Of a stretch of 64,000 nt of DNA, positions 16,666-25,416 are shown one piece after another. Each line of letters opens with the position of its first letter. Within the stretch, counting starts at the first letter, position 1. This stretch comes from Flavobacteriia bacterium (lineage in GTDB: Bacteria; Bacteroidota; Bacteroidia; Flavobacteriales_D; Crocinitomicaceae): assembly GCA_947446925.1 (NCBI GenBank), contig CANFHU010000011.1, positions 1-64,000 of the forward strand, given 5' to 3'. The notes beneath the pieces were generated by a model. That model saw only the letters and a program-made list of their open reading frames with translations. It did not search any database and was not told the origin of the DNA. A program made the translations under genes and the position numbers.

Positions 16666-17700
16666 ATGAAAAAGTTATTTTTATACATCTTTGCTTTTGC
16701 TTCATTTACAGGTGTAAATGCTCAAAACGAAATAAATGGTGGTCCAGTAAATATTCCTGCGGAAGGGGTTATTGATGGTATTTATATTCAAGAGCACATT
16801 CCTACAAAGCGACTTGTTCCATACGAATTTGTTCGTGAAGCAGATGTTATGTTTCAAAAACGTATTTGGAGATCGATAGACATGCGTGAAAAGATTAACC
16901 ATGCAATGTATTATCCAATGGATGAATTTACTGGTGCTGGTGATTGGGTAAAAAACACTACTCGCTGGTCTTTATGGACAGTTATCCGTCAACATATCAT
17001 GAAAGGTGATTTAGTGATGTACGATAATGAAAATCCTAATAATATTGGTTCTTACGATGGGGATTTATTTAAATACCCAGTTCAATTAGCACCAGGTAAA
17101 AGTTATGATACAGATACAACTTTCAAAGATAATGTACTTCGTTTGATCGCAACAACGACTCAAAAAATGAATTCTGATGGTACACCGATGGTAAAAACAG
17201 ATCCAATGACAGGTGAGCCAATTATGGAGAATGATAAAAATGGTGTTCCTCAACAAGTATTGGCTGATCCAGATATTCGTTGGGTCAAATCGGAAGACAT
17301 TGTTGAATATCGCTTAAAAGAAGATTGGTTTTTTGATAAAGAACGTTCTCAATTTGATGTTAGAATTTTAGGATTAGCGCCTGTAGTATATGATGCAGAA
17401 AGAGATGCTAAAGGAGATATAACTACTATTAAAGGTAAAAAAATCTTATTTTGGTTATATTTTCCTCACTGTCGTTTTGTATTTGTCAACTACAACGTTT
17501 ACAATCCGAAAAATGATGCACAATGGATGAGTTTTGATGATTTATTTCAAAAACGTCAATTTAATAGTACTATCTACAAGCAATCGAATACATTTGATCG
17601 TACAATTGACACTTACAAGTCAGGTATTGATGCATTATATGAATCTCAAAAAATTACAGAAGAATTTAGAAATTTTGAACACGATTTGTGGCATTTCTAA
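16666..17700 (+). CDS. gldN: T9SS/gliding protein GldN (PorN), 344 aa
   Basis: GldN is the periplasmic partner that forms the ring with GldK. A signal peptide (MKKLFLYIFAFASFTGVNA) leads to the family core: VPYEFVREADVMFQKRIWRSIDMREKINHAMYYP, RWSLWTVIRQHI, WFFDKERSQFDVRILGLAPV and KILFWLYFPHCRFVFVNYNVYNPKNDAQ, ending near EEFRNFEHDLWHF. All these are diagnostic. It is the last gene of the operon and is followed by a clear terminator at 17725-17756. Confidence 0.97.
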   Translation: MKKLFLYIFAFASFTGVNAQNEINGGPVNIPAEGVIDGIYIQEHIPTKRLVPYEFVREADVMFQKRIWRSIDMREKINHAMYYPMDEFTGAGDWVKNTTRWSLWTVIRQHIMKGDLVMYDNENPNNIGSYDGDLFKYPVQLAPGKSYDTDTTFKDNVLRLIATTTQKMNSDGTPMVKTDPMTGEPIMENDKNGVPQQVLADPDIRWVKSEDIVEYRLKEDWFFDKERSQFDVRILGLAPVVYDAERDAKGDITTIKGKKILFWLYFPHCRFVFVNYNVYNPKNDAQWMSFDDLFQKRQFNSTIYKQSNTFDRTIDTYKSGIDALYESQKITEEFRNFEHDLWHF

Positions 17701-17724
17701 ATTTATCTAATTATTTATTTATAT

Positions 17725-17756
17725 AGACTGTGTATATTTGTACACAGTCTTTTTTA
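17725..17756 (+). terminator. Terminator of porP-gldKLMN, with a -7 promoter box in its loop
   Basis: AGACTGTGTA and TACACAGTCT form a perfect 10-bp stem with loop TATTTG (17735-17740) followed by TTTTTTATTT. Bases 17733-17740 read TATATTTG, a perfect TAnnTTTG promoter element for the ferredoxin gene just downstream. No TTG is seen at the -33 position. Confidence 0.85.
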
Positions 17757-17762
17757 TTTATT

Positions 17763-18089
17763 ATGGCACAAGATATTACAGTTACAATTATTGATAGAGA
17801 TGGTGTTACACATGAATTAGTTGCACCAACAGATATGAATATGAATATCATGGAATTATGTAAATCCTATGATTTACCTGTGAAAGGAGAATGCGGAGGT
17901 ATGGCTATGTGTGCAACATGTCAATGTTATTTAGAATCTGATACTTCTTTGGAAGAACAAAGTGATGCAGAATTGGATATGTTGGATCAAGCTTTTTTTG
18001 TTAAACCTAATTCTCGTTTAGGCTGTCAAATTCCAATCGAGGATTCGATAGATGGTATAATATTACGATTGGCGCCTGAAATTGACTAA
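17763..18089 (+). CDS. Adrenodoxin-type 2Fe-2S ferredoxin, 108 aa
   Basis: A small electron carrier. The start at 17763 (MAQDITVTIIDRDG) is preferred over an upstream in-frame codon at 17730, which would begin inside the gldN terminator. Cluster ligands are in GECGGMAMCATCQCYL (C-x5-C-x2-C) with the fourth Cys in SRLGCQIP, the adrenodoxin spacing. SDAELDMLDQAFFV is the usual acidic partner-docking helix. The partner reductase is not in the window. Its stop codon overlaps the nadE stop on the other strand by two bases, so the two transcripts converge without a terminator. Confidence 0.93.
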   Translation: MAQDITVTIIDRDGVTHELVAPTDMNMNIMELCKSYDLPVKGECGGMAMCATCQCYLESDTSLEEQSDAELDMLDQAFFVKPNSRLGCQIPIEDSIDGIILRLAPEID

Positions 18090-18859
18090 TATAGTTCTTT
18101 AGGTATTGTACAAACTGGTATAGGAATCATTTTGTGTTGATTGACTTTATGCAATCTTCTATATATTTCTATCACTTCTTTTTCTCTAGTAGATAAAGTT
18201 TTTTCATTTCCTTGGAAATCCATTGCCCATTCCAATTCAGAATAACTTGCACCCATTTGAATTTCATCCGTTCGGTCTTCATCCCATAATCCATCAGTGG
18301 GTGCAGCATCTATAATATCTGGATGTATTCCTAATTCTTTTGCTAATAATCGAACTTGTGTTTTTGTTAAATCAGCGATTGGACTAACGTCTACACCTCC
18401 ATCTCCATATTTTGTAAAAAAACCAACTCCAAAATCTTCGATTTTATTACCTGTTCCTGCAACTAATAACCCATTTGCTTGTCCTAGTGCATAAAGTGTA
18501 GTCATTCTTAATCTAGAACGAGTATTAGCCATTGCTAATTTATTAGATACTGTTTCTTTGGGTAAGGAGGTTTCTAATATGTTAAATACGTTAGTTAATT
18601 CTATATCCATAGATTTAACGTTTTGATAATCTGCTTTTAAATTTTTTATATGTGCTAATGCACGATCATATTCTTCCTTACGTTGTCGTAAAGGGAGTGT
18701 TACGATTAATGCATCTAGACCTGTTTTTGCACATAATGTAGATGTTAATGCTGAATCAATACCGCCTGAAATTCCTATTATATATCCGTTTTGATTGGAT
18801 TTTATTGCATAATTTTTTAACCATTCAGTTATATGCTCAATTACTTTACTGTTTTGCAT
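18086..18859 (-). CDS. nadE: NAD+ synthase, ammonia-dependent type, 257 aa
   Basis: NadE converts nicotinic acid adenine dinucleotide to NAD+. The ATP pyrophosphatase P-loop SGGIDSALTSTL (about 30-41) and the substrate motifs VAGTGNKIEDFGVGFFTKYGDGGVDVSPIADL and LYALGQ are visible. The protein has no N-terminal glutaminase domain, so it uses free ammonia or an external amidotransferase. The upstream outer-membrane gene ends 2 bases before its start, suggesting co-transcription. nadE neighbours gldB in other gliding flavobacteria too. Confidence 0.96.
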   Translation of the reverse strand: MQNSKVIEHITEWLKNYAIKSNQNGYIIGISGGIDSALTSTLCAKTGLDALIVTLPLRQRKEEYDRALAHIKNLKADYQNVKSMDIELTNVFNILETSLPKETVSNKLAMANTRSRLRMTTLYALGQANGLLVAGTGNKIEDFGVGFFTKYGDGGVDVSPIADLTKTQVRLLAKELGIHPDIIDAAPTDGLWDEDRTDEIQMGASYSELEWAMDFQGNEKTLSTREKEVIEIYRRLHKVNQHKMIPIPVCTIPKELY

Positions 18860-18861
18860 TG

Positions 18862-19662
18862 TTAAAATAAAAAGGATATTTTTATTGATAGTTGATTTTG
18901 AGTGTTTTTCAAAGTAGTATAGGAAGTTCTAGTTATGTTTTCGTAAATACTTTTGTTTTTATCTACATCTCCAACAAGAGCATTTCCACGATGAATATTA
19001 TTAATTCCATAGTAATATCCCATTTCAAATACCATTGTGGAAGTACCATAATAATTCCATTCCATACCACCAGAAATCCCGATACTTCCTTTGTATATCG
19101 ATAAATCTTTTGGTAATTCTATTCGTGTTAAACTAGTACTAGTTAAATTGTGATTTTCAAAACCTTTGTCATTAGTCATACTTTTTAATAAGAAAGAGTG
19201 TCGCATACCGAATTTTGCAAAAAAGCGATGATATCCAATGTAATCTGTTCTAAAAACAAACATTGTTGGAATACTCAAATAGATTGGAGTTTGTGTTCTA
19301 TCTATTAACCTGAAAATAGAACTTGTAGTTTCAAAATCATTTTTGGATAAAATTCTAGAATCTGTAAATGAATAATATGCGGTGTCTTGAAAAGAATAAT
19401 TTTGTCGTGAAAAATCAAATTCAAAACCAGTTGTAATACCTAAATTATCATTCCAATTTTTGATAATATTCATTCCAATTGTCAAATCTGTACCTAAAGT
19501 TCCATTAGCTAGTTTAGTATTCATTTTATTAAAATTTAAACCACTTGATAATACAATTCCCATTTGTAATTTTGGAGTTGTTGTAGTTTGTGTTTTACCA
19601 ATAAAAAAATGTGCACTAAGTAATAAGAATAGTACTAAGCGTTTAATTTCAATTTTCTTCAT
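18862..19662 (-). CDS. Outer-membrane beta-barrel protein, 266 aa
   Basis: The N-terminal signal (RLVLFLLLSAHFFIGKTQ) is followed by alternating hydrophobic and polar strands: KLQMGIVLSSGLNF, LGTDLTIGMNII, NLGITTGFEFDFSRQ, FFAKFGMRHSFLL, GSIGISGGMEWNYYG and QLSIKISFLF. It ends in phenylalanine, the usual recognition residue for barrel assembly. It resembles the PorT-type or generic outer-membrane beta-barrel families of Bacteroidota, but I cannot assign a specific member. It shares the intergenic region with gldB, which is divergent, and is probably co-transcribed with nadE. Confidence 0.8.
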   Translation of the reverse strand: MKKIEIKRLVLFLLLSAHFFIGKTQTTTTPKLQMGIVLSSGLNFNKMNTKLANGTLGTDLTIGMNIIKNWNDNLGITTGFEFDFSRQNYSFQDTAYYSFTDSRILSKNDFETTSSIFRLIDRTQTPIYLSIPTMFVFRTDYIGYHRFFAKFGMRHSFLLKSMTNDKGFENHNLTSTSLTRIELPKDLSIYKGSIGISGGMEWNYYGTSTMVFEMGYYYGINNIHRGNALVGDVDKNKSIYENITRTSYTTLKNTQNQLSIKISFLF

Positions 19663-19679
19663 ATTTCAAAGACTTTCCG

Positions 19680-19687
19680 TACATTTG
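19680..19687 (+). promoter_or_regulatory. gldB -7 element
   Basis: TACATTTG matches TAnnTTTG exactly and lies 22 bases before the gldB start. No TTG is found at the expected -33 distance. It lies in the 47-base divergent region with the beta-barrel gene. Confidence 0.5.
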
Positions 19688-19709
19688 GTTACTAATTTAA
19701 TTAATATTA

Positions 19710-20723
19710 ATGATACAAAGAATTTTTTTATATTTTTCAAGTCTTCTATTCATTTTTACTTCTTGTACAAGTAATCGTTTGGATGTAGATGTATCTGATT
19801 CTAATGTGAAAATCTCATTTGTTAATTTAGATTCTTTGTTAATACATACTCCCAAAATCAGTATTCCTAAGGTTTTAGAAGTTTATGCAGTAAGTTCAGA
19901 GGGTGTTTTAGCTTATCAGTTGATTCATTGTTTGGGTATTGGTGGTTTTAAAGATTCTAGTAGTTTAAGCAGAATAGAATTGTTTCGTAAAGATCCATAT
20001 ATAGAACGTTTAGAATCTCAAATTTCATCGTCTTTTACCTCAAAAAATAATATGCAATTTCAATTAATCGATGGATTTAAGCATTTGCATTTTCATTTAG
20101 CTTCGGTTCCTTTACCTAAAGAAATCTATTATATTAATTCTTTATTTGTTTCAAATGTTTATTGTACAAACAAAGAAATTGGGATAGGTTTAGAACGATA
20201 TTTAGGTCCTAAAGAAGAAGTGATTAAAGAATTACCTTCTCAAGAATTTTTCCAATGGATGAAGGACGGAATGTTAAAAGAGTACATTCCAAGAGATGTT
20301 ATATCGGAATGGATTGCAGCCAATATCGTAAAAGAAGTAAATGGAACTTTTGCTGAAAAAATGATACGATGGGGTAAAATTATTTATTTGACAGAATCTG
20401 CATTTCCTGAAATGGAAAAACATACATTATTGAGATATACCAAAAATGGATATGCTTGGGCAGAACATAATGAATCTTCTATCTGGAAATACATAGTAAA
20501 TCAGAATTTATTGTTTTCTAAAAATGAAAGGGACCATGCTAATTTTTTACATGAAGGACCGTTTACTGTTGGTTTACCTGAAAAAAGTCCAGATCGCTTG
20601 GGTCAATTTTTAGGTTGGAAAATTGTACATGAGTTTATGGAACAAAACGAATCTATATCTTTTAATGAACTAGTTAAATTACCGTATAACACGATTTTAC
20701 AGTCGTATGAAATTGAAGAATAA
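19710..20723 (+). CDS. gldB: Gliding motility lipoprotein GldB, 337 aa
   Basis: GldB is an outer-envelope lipoprotein required for gliding in Flavobacterium. The signal MIQRIFLYFSSLLFIFTSC has lipobox FTSC with Cys19. The mature part has family features: YLGPKEE, PRDVISEWIAANIVKE, EMIRWGKIIYLTESAFP, the YAWAEHNESSIWKYIVNQNLLFS segment, and the C-terminal PFTVGLPEKSPDRLGQFLGWKIVHEFM, which resembles a degenerate zincin region. The stop overlaps the gldC start by one base (TAATG), so the two are translationally coupled. Confidence 0.95.
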   Translation: MIQRIFLYFSSLLFIFTSCTSNRLDVDVSDSNVKISFVNLDSLLIHTPKISIPKVLEVYAVSSEGVLAYQLIHCLGIGGFKDSSSLSRIELFRKDPYIERLESQISSSFTSKNNMQFQLIDGFKHLHFHLASVPLPKEIYYINSLFVSNVYCTNKEIGIGLERYLGPKEEVIKELPSQEFFQWMKDGMLKEYIPRDVISEWIAANIVKEVNGTFAEKMIRWGKIIYLTESAFPEMEKHTLLRYTKNGYAWAEHNESSIWKYIVNQNLLFSKNERDHANFLHEGPFTVGLPEKSPDRLGQFLGWKIVHEFMEQNESISFNELVKLPYNTILQSYEIEE

Positions 20724-21067
20724 TGAGTAAAGAAATTGTAAAAACATCCAAAATTGAAGTAAATGTTGGTTTAAATGAAAATCATGTTCCACTTAAAATG
20801 AAATGGAGTGCAACAGATGGTCAGGTAGAAAATCAAGATACCAAAGCAATGATGTTGGCTATGTGGGATGCAACAAAAGGCCATACATTAAAGATCGATT
20901 TATGGACGGAGGATATGTCTGTTGAAGAAATGAAACAGTTTTTTCATCAAACTCTATTGACTATGGCTGATAGTTTTGAGCGTGCTACAGGAGAAACATT
21001 AATTTGTGAAGATTTACGTGATTATTGTTTCCATTTTGCAGATAAAATGAATGTCTTACCAGAATAA
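20723..21067 (+). CDS. gldC: Gliding motility protein GldC, 114 aa
   Basis: GldC is a small soluble protein that supports gliding and T9SS stability in Flavobacterium. It has the family's start (EIVKTSKIEVNVGLNENHVPLKMKWSA), a LKIDLWTEDMSVEEMKQFFHQTLLTMADSFERAT helix and the end LRDYCFHFADKMNVLPE. It has no signal peptide. It is coupled to gldB by a one-base overlap, and the next gene begins 17 bases inside its 3' end. Confidence 0.95.
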   Translation: MSKEIVKTSKIEVNVGLNENHVPLKMKWSATDGQVENQDTKAMMLAMWDATKGHTLKIDLWTEDMSVEEMKQFFHQTLLTMADSFERATGETLICEDLRDYCFHFADKMNVLPE

Positions 21068-22442
21068 ATTAATTGGAGTATTATTTCTTTGTTTACTCCC
21101 ATTTTTGATCTTATTTTCTTATTGCCATCCATCAGGGGATGATTTTTCGTATGCTGTATTGGGAACAAATCAAGGACTCTTACCCGCATTAATCGATGAA
21201 TATAATTTATGGAATGGTAGATTTTTTTCTAATGTTTTTGTATTAAAAAATCCTTTAGTATTTCGAGATTCTTGGTTGTGGATTTATCGTATAAGTCTAT
21301 TTGGAATTTTTGTTTTTACGATTCTTTCCGTTTTTAATTTTTTCCATTATTTTCTTCAAAAAATAATAAACAGAAGGTTGATTTTAATAATCACACTGTT
21401 TTTTATGCTTTTGAATCTTTTTCAAATGCCTATTTTATCCGAAGGGACGTATTGGTATACAGGTGTTGTGACGTATCAACTTGCAAATTGTTTTACGCTT
21501 TTTTATTTTATTGGATTACATCGTTTTTCATCCATGCAACAGGGTTGGAAGAAAACTTTATGTTTTTTTTTTCTTTGTGTTTCCATTATTCTATTAGCAG
21601 GATTCAATGAAGTTGAAATGTTATTATTAGTAGCATTTCATTTACTAATTTTATTTATTCAATGGAAAAATAAATTACCCAATCAATCTTGGTTTGTAGG
21701 TTTATTTATTACCTCGTTAATAGGTTTTAGTCTTGTATATTTTGCACCAGGTAATAAAATTAGAGAAGCTTATTTTACGGATGAATCTCATCGTTTTACC
21801 TATTCGATGTTTCAAACGTCCCTTCAGATGATTCGTTTTACTTCTCATTGGATAATTAGTGGTGTACTAATTTTATTATCAATAATATACCTTTCTTTTA
21901 ATCAATTTGTTGATTATGTTTATAAGTTAATGCTGGTTCGTTTTTTTATAAACAGATGGATAGCATTATTCACTTTATTTGGTGTGTTATTCCTTGCTAT
22001 TTTTCCAGCGTATTGGAGTACAGGCATCATGGGACAGCATAGGACAGTTAATATGGCCTATTTTTATTTTATTTTTCTTTGGTTTATAAATATTACACTC
22101 TGGAGAGAAGCTATTCTAAAAATAAAATTCTTATCAAATTTCAGATTTAAAAAATTTGCACTAATTCTATCAATTATGATAGTAGGATTTACAAATAATA
22201 GTTTATCAGTTTGGAAAGATTTGTTGTCGCAAGATGTTGGTATCTTTAATTATCAACTTAATTCTCGTTATTTGTTACTCGATTCTCTAGATAAAAAAAA
22301 CACTAAAGTACAAGTTTTACCTGTTTTGACGAAGAAGCCTAAATCTATTTTTATTTATGATATTTCAACTGATCCAAATTATTTTCCGAATACGTGTTAT
22401 AAATCCTATTGGAATTTGACTGCATTTATTATCTCAAAATAA
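21051..22442 (+). CDS. Polytopic membrane protein (DUF6056-like, possible GT-C glycosyltransferase), 463 aa
   Basis: Function unknown. About ten to twelve hydrophobic helices span the protein, for example LIGVLFLCLLPFLILFSYC, LILIITLFFMLLNLF and WFVGLFITSLIGFSLVYF. After the first helix comes HPSGDDFSYA and then LWNGRFFSN, an acidic loop plus aromatic-Gly-Arg motif reminiscent of periplasmic loops in GT-C enzymes. Other conserved-looking pieces are EGTYWYTGVVTYQL, FNEVEMLLL, FAPGNKIR and QHRTVNMAYFYF. It overlaps gldC by 17 bases, so it is part of the gldB-gldC transcript. A link to envelope glycans is inference. Confidence 0.8.
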   Translation: MSYQNKLIGVLFLCLLPFLILFSYCHPSGDDFSYAVLGTNQGLLPALIDEYNLWNGRFFSNVFVLKNPLVFRDSWLWIYRISLFGIFVFTILSVFNFFHYFLQKIINRRLILIITLFFMLLNLFQMPILSEGTYWYTGVVTYQLANCFTLFYFIGLHRFSSMQQGWKKTLCFFFLCVSIILLAGFNEVEMLLLVAFHLLILFIQWKNKLPNQSWFVGLFITSLIGFSLVYFAPGNKIREAYFTDESHRFTYSMFQTSLQMIRFTSHWIISGVLILLSIIYLSFNQFVDYVYKLMLVRFFINRWIALFTLFGVLFLAIFPAYWSTGIMGQHRTVNMAYFYFIFLWFINITLWREAILKIKFLSNFRFKKFALILSIMIVGFTNNSLSVWKDLLSQDVGIFNYQLNSRYLLLDSLDKKNTKVQVLPVLTKKPKSIFIYDISTDPNYFPNTCYKSYWNLTAFIISK

Positions 22443-22445
22443 AAA

Positions 22446-22466
22446 GGGTTGAACATTGTTCAACCC
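22446..22466. terminator. Shared convergent terminator
   Basis: GGGTTGAAC and GTTCAACCC form a perfect 9-bp stem with loop ATT. The minus side is followed by TTTTTATTTT, a good U-tract for the peptidase gene. The plus side is followed by TCACTATCTTTT. It lies between two converging genes. Confidence 0.8.
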
Positions 22467-22484
22467 TCACTATCTTTTCTGAAT

Positions 22485-24650
22485 TTACATTTTTCTGCGT
22501 TTATCCTTTTCGGTTATAATATGCATTTCTTCAATTAAATTGTCTGCTTCTGCATAAACATCTATTACCCACAGAATGTATCTAGAGTCGCACACGATGT
22601 TTCGACATCTTGAAGGATCAAACATATAATCACTCATCGTACTTTCCCACGTTCTATCGAAATTAATACCTATAAAGTAGCCATCTTTATTTAATACCGG
22701 AGAACCAGAGTTACCTCCTGTTGTGTGATTAGAAGCCGTGTAACACACCCATAACTCTCCATCTTGATCGTATCCCCCGTATTCTTTTTTCTCGTACAAT
22801 TCTTTTATACGCGGTAATAGTTCAAAATCAGGATTATTTGTTCTGTTTTTTTCTAATATACCCTCTACAGTAGAATGATTTTTGTATTCTAAACCATCTT
22901 TAGGTGTTGATCCTTCTAATTTACCATAAGCAATACGGAGTGTTCCGTTAGCATCAGGCCAATGTTTATCTTTAGGAAACATAACGTGTTTACCTTCAAT
23001 ATATATTTTGATTAGGTCATCCATTTTCGAATTAAAATCATCCAATTTTGGAACGATTTCACTCGAATATTTATTAATAATTTCTGTATATAAAATGTAT
23101 GCTGGATCTTGTTTTATTTTGAGAATAGATTCATCATTTAAAGAAGCGTAAAAATTTGCTAATTTTTCTTTATCTGTAAAAATCGATTTTGTATATATTT
23201 CGTTAGACCATTCTTCTGTTTTTTTACTTAATACAGACGTTGGAAGATAGTTTGGATTCATTAAATGAATAAACTCTGCATGTAATAGGTTAAAAATAGT
23301 TTGATCTATCTCTTTGTTATAATTTTTAAAGAACTTTTCATATGAATTTTTTATTTTTTCAATTTTATTTGAGATTTCACCAGCAGTTTTATATTTTTCA
23401 TAATTTTTAACTAATTCATCTATAACTCTTACTTGTTTAAAAAATTCAGGTCCACCGCCGATATAGATGTATTCCATAATCATCGTATTTGTGAAGTCAT
23501 ATTCTTTATTTTCTTCAAATAAATTATTCATTTTCTGAACAATATCACCATATCGGTATTTCCATTGTTCTGTTTTTTGCGCGCTTTTCGTATATTTTGC
23601 TTCGTATTCTTTTTTAATTTCAATGGCATTAAGTTCAACTAAACCTTGAACTTGACCGATCCATTTTTTATAAGAATTTGCAATTGTTGCCTGTTTAGCA
23701 GCATATTTTATACGAATATCATCGCTAGCTCGCATACGTGTGTTAATGATGGATAAAGATTTTTCACGCATTCCAATACGAGCTGGTCTTTCTTTGTTTA
23801 TTAGATAAGCAAGTTGACCAGAGACTGTATGTTGTTCGGTTACTCCTGGAAATCCATACACCATCGTAAATTCCCCTGATTTTCTATGACCCACGTCAAT
23901 AGTTAAGGAGTATTCTGGTACATATGGTACATTCATTTGATTGAAAGTTGCAGGTTTATTGTCGGATCCAGCATATATCCTAAAAAGTGCAAAATCTCCT
24001 GTATGTCTAGGCCAAACCCAGTTATCAGTATCTCCACCAAATTTACCAATAGAACTAGGGGGTGCACCAACAAGTCTAACATCTGTAAATACTTCTGTAG
24101 TCATAGCATAATAACTATTACCATAGTCAAATTCTTTAATCTCAATTTTGTAATGGGTATTCAAAGACTTGTCTTTTATGATCTGTTGAATATTTTCTCT
24201 GATTTTTTGATTTCTTTCGTGCAAAGGTGTTTCATCTGTAATTCCAAAAAGTACATTTGAAGTTACATCATCAATACGAACAATTCTTGTCGCTGTTAAT
24301 CCTGGATTTGCTAATTCTTCTGCTTTTGTTTTAGCCCAAAATCCATTTTTTAAGTAGTCATTTTCTAAAGAAGAATGGGATTGAATATTATAGAAACCAC
24401 AATGATGATTTGTTAGAATTAATCCTTGATCTGAAATTATTTCGGCAGTACAACCTCCGTTAAAACTTATTACTGCATCTTTTATACTTGAATTATTTAT
24501 ACTGTAAATTTGTTCAGCGGTTAACTTCATCCCTTTTGCTTTCATATCAGACTGAAAAGCTTGAATTAAAGAGGGGATGAGCATTCCTTCTTCTGCAAAT
24601 GAAATAAGTGAAATAAAACTTATTGAGACGATGAATAGAAATTTTTTCAT
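22485..24650 (-). CDS. S46-family dipeptidyl-peptidase, DPP11-like, 721 aa
   Basis: A periplasmic serine exopeptidase releasing dipeptides, important for peptide-feeding Bacteroidota. It has a signal peptide (about 1-19), His in TNHHCG (82-83), Asp in RHTGDF (219) and Ser in TGGNSGSP (648). S46 enzymes with Arg 18 residues after the catalytic Ser prefer Asp/Glu at P1 (DPP11), while those with Gly there prefer hydrophobic residues (DPP7). Here the stretch is INFDR with Arg at Ser+18, so acidic specificity is predicted. Length and the central helical domain match the family. No T9SS C-terminal domain is present. A TATATTTG -7 box lies at 24680-24687. Confidence 0.93.
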   Translation of the reverse strand: MKKFLFIVSISFISLISFAEEGMLIPSLIQAFQSDMKAKGMKLTAEQIYSINNSSIKDAVISFNGGCTAEIISDQGLILTNHHCGFYNIQSHSSLENDYLKNGFWAKTKAEELANPGLTATRIVRIDDVTSNVLFGITDETPLHERNQKIRENIQQIIKDKSLNTHYKIEIKEFDYGNSYYAMTTEVFTDVRLVGAPPSSIGKFGGDTDNWVWPRHTGDFALFRIYAGSDNKPATFNQMNVPYVPEYSLTIDVGHRKSGEFTMVYGFPGVTEQHTVSGQLAYLINKERPARIGMREKSLSIINTRMRASDDIRIKYAAKQATIANSYKKWIGQVQGLVELNAIEIKKEYEAKYTKSAQKTEQWKYRYGDIVQKMNNLFEENKEYDFTNTMIMEYIYIGGGPEFFKQVRVIDELVKNYEKYKTAGEISNKIEKIKNSYEKFFKNYNKEIDQTIFNLLHAEFIHLMNPNYLPTSVLSKKTEEWSNEIYTKSIFTDKEKLANFYASLNDESILKIKQDPAYILYTEIINKYSSEIVPKLDDFNSKMDDLIKIYIEGKHVMFPKDKHWPDANGTLRIAYGKLEGSTPKDGLEYKNHSTVEGILEKNRTNNPDFELLPRIKELYEKKEYGGYDQDGELWVCYTASNHTTGGNSGSPVLNKDGYFIGINFDRTWESTMSDYMFDPSRCRNIVCDSRYILWVIDVYAEADNLIEEMHIITEKDKRRKM

Positions 24651-24753
24651 TCTAATTTTTATTATTTGGATATGAACACCAAATATATTAATTAATTCTA
24701 GATTGCTTTTTTAGAAATGAATCGTATATGACTTTTTTTTGCAAATTTGTACT

Positions 24754-25416
24754 ATGAATTTATTAAAATTTGCCTTTCTGATGGGCGTTATGTTTGCTGT
24801 GTTTGCTTTTTTGTGGGGATTTGTTCGTTTATCAATTACCTTATTAAGGCCCAAACATTTTGAAAGAAGTATCATTGAAGAATATTCTATCAAGACACTT
24901 CAATATTTTTTTTTAATAGATGTCACTTTTTTATTTTGTTTGCATCATAATAATTCAGGTTATATTTTGCCGTACGAATTGTATACTGGAACTTTGATAT
25001 TAGTAGTTTATTTTGTTGGAAAATTACAAAATCGCCAAAAAAGATCTACATTATTTAAAGCTTCTTTAGGGGAATCAATGAAGTTTCTAACTCCTGTTTT
25101 TAATTTAAAAGCTGAGATTGGAGTAATTTTATTTGGGATTGGAATGTTTGTATTCTTTATTTTTTATCCAGATTTTGCTCAAAACCCTATAAGTAATTGG
25201 TTTTATGCATCAATAATTGGAATTGAAGAGGCTCCAATTATTGGATTTATTTTTAAAGTTATTGGATTTTTTATTTTATTAAGTATCTTAAACAAGTTGA
25301 TTAATGGTGTTTTTTATTTGGTTTCAGGCAAACCTTTAGTTACAACACAAATGCATGTAAACGATGATGTTACGAAGGATGACTCTTCTAAATTTGATGA
25401 TTTTGAAGAATTATAA
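24754..25416 (+). CDS. Conserved inner-membrane protein of unknown function, 220 aa
   Basis: I do not recognise a function. The ATG at 24754 is preferred over a TTG five codons earlier. Five hydrophobic segments are visible: FAFLMGVMFAVFAFLWGFV, TLQYFFLIDVTFLFCL, YTGTLILVVYFVG, IGVILFGIGMFVFFIF and IIGFIFKVIGFFILLSIL. Polar pieces include LLRPKHFERSIIEEYSIKTLQY and NRQKRSTLFKASLGESMK. The tail (VTKDDSSKFDDFEEL) is acidic and cytosolic. Similar proteins sit next to coaE in other Flavobacteriales. Its 3' end overlaps the convergent coaE by 6 bases. A TTTG ends five bases before the ATG, suggesting a leaderless message. Confidence 0.75.
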   Translation: MNLLKFAFLMGVMFAVFAFLWGFVRLSITLLRPKHFERSIIEEYSIKTLQYFFLIDVTFLFCLHHNNSGYILPYELYTGTLILVVYFVGKLQNRQKRSTLFKASLGESMKFLTPVFNLKAEIGVILFGIGMFVFFIFYPDFAQNPISNWFYASIIGIEEAPIIGFIFKVIGFFILLSILNKLINGVFYLVSGKPLVTTQMHVNDDVTKDDSSKFDDFEEL

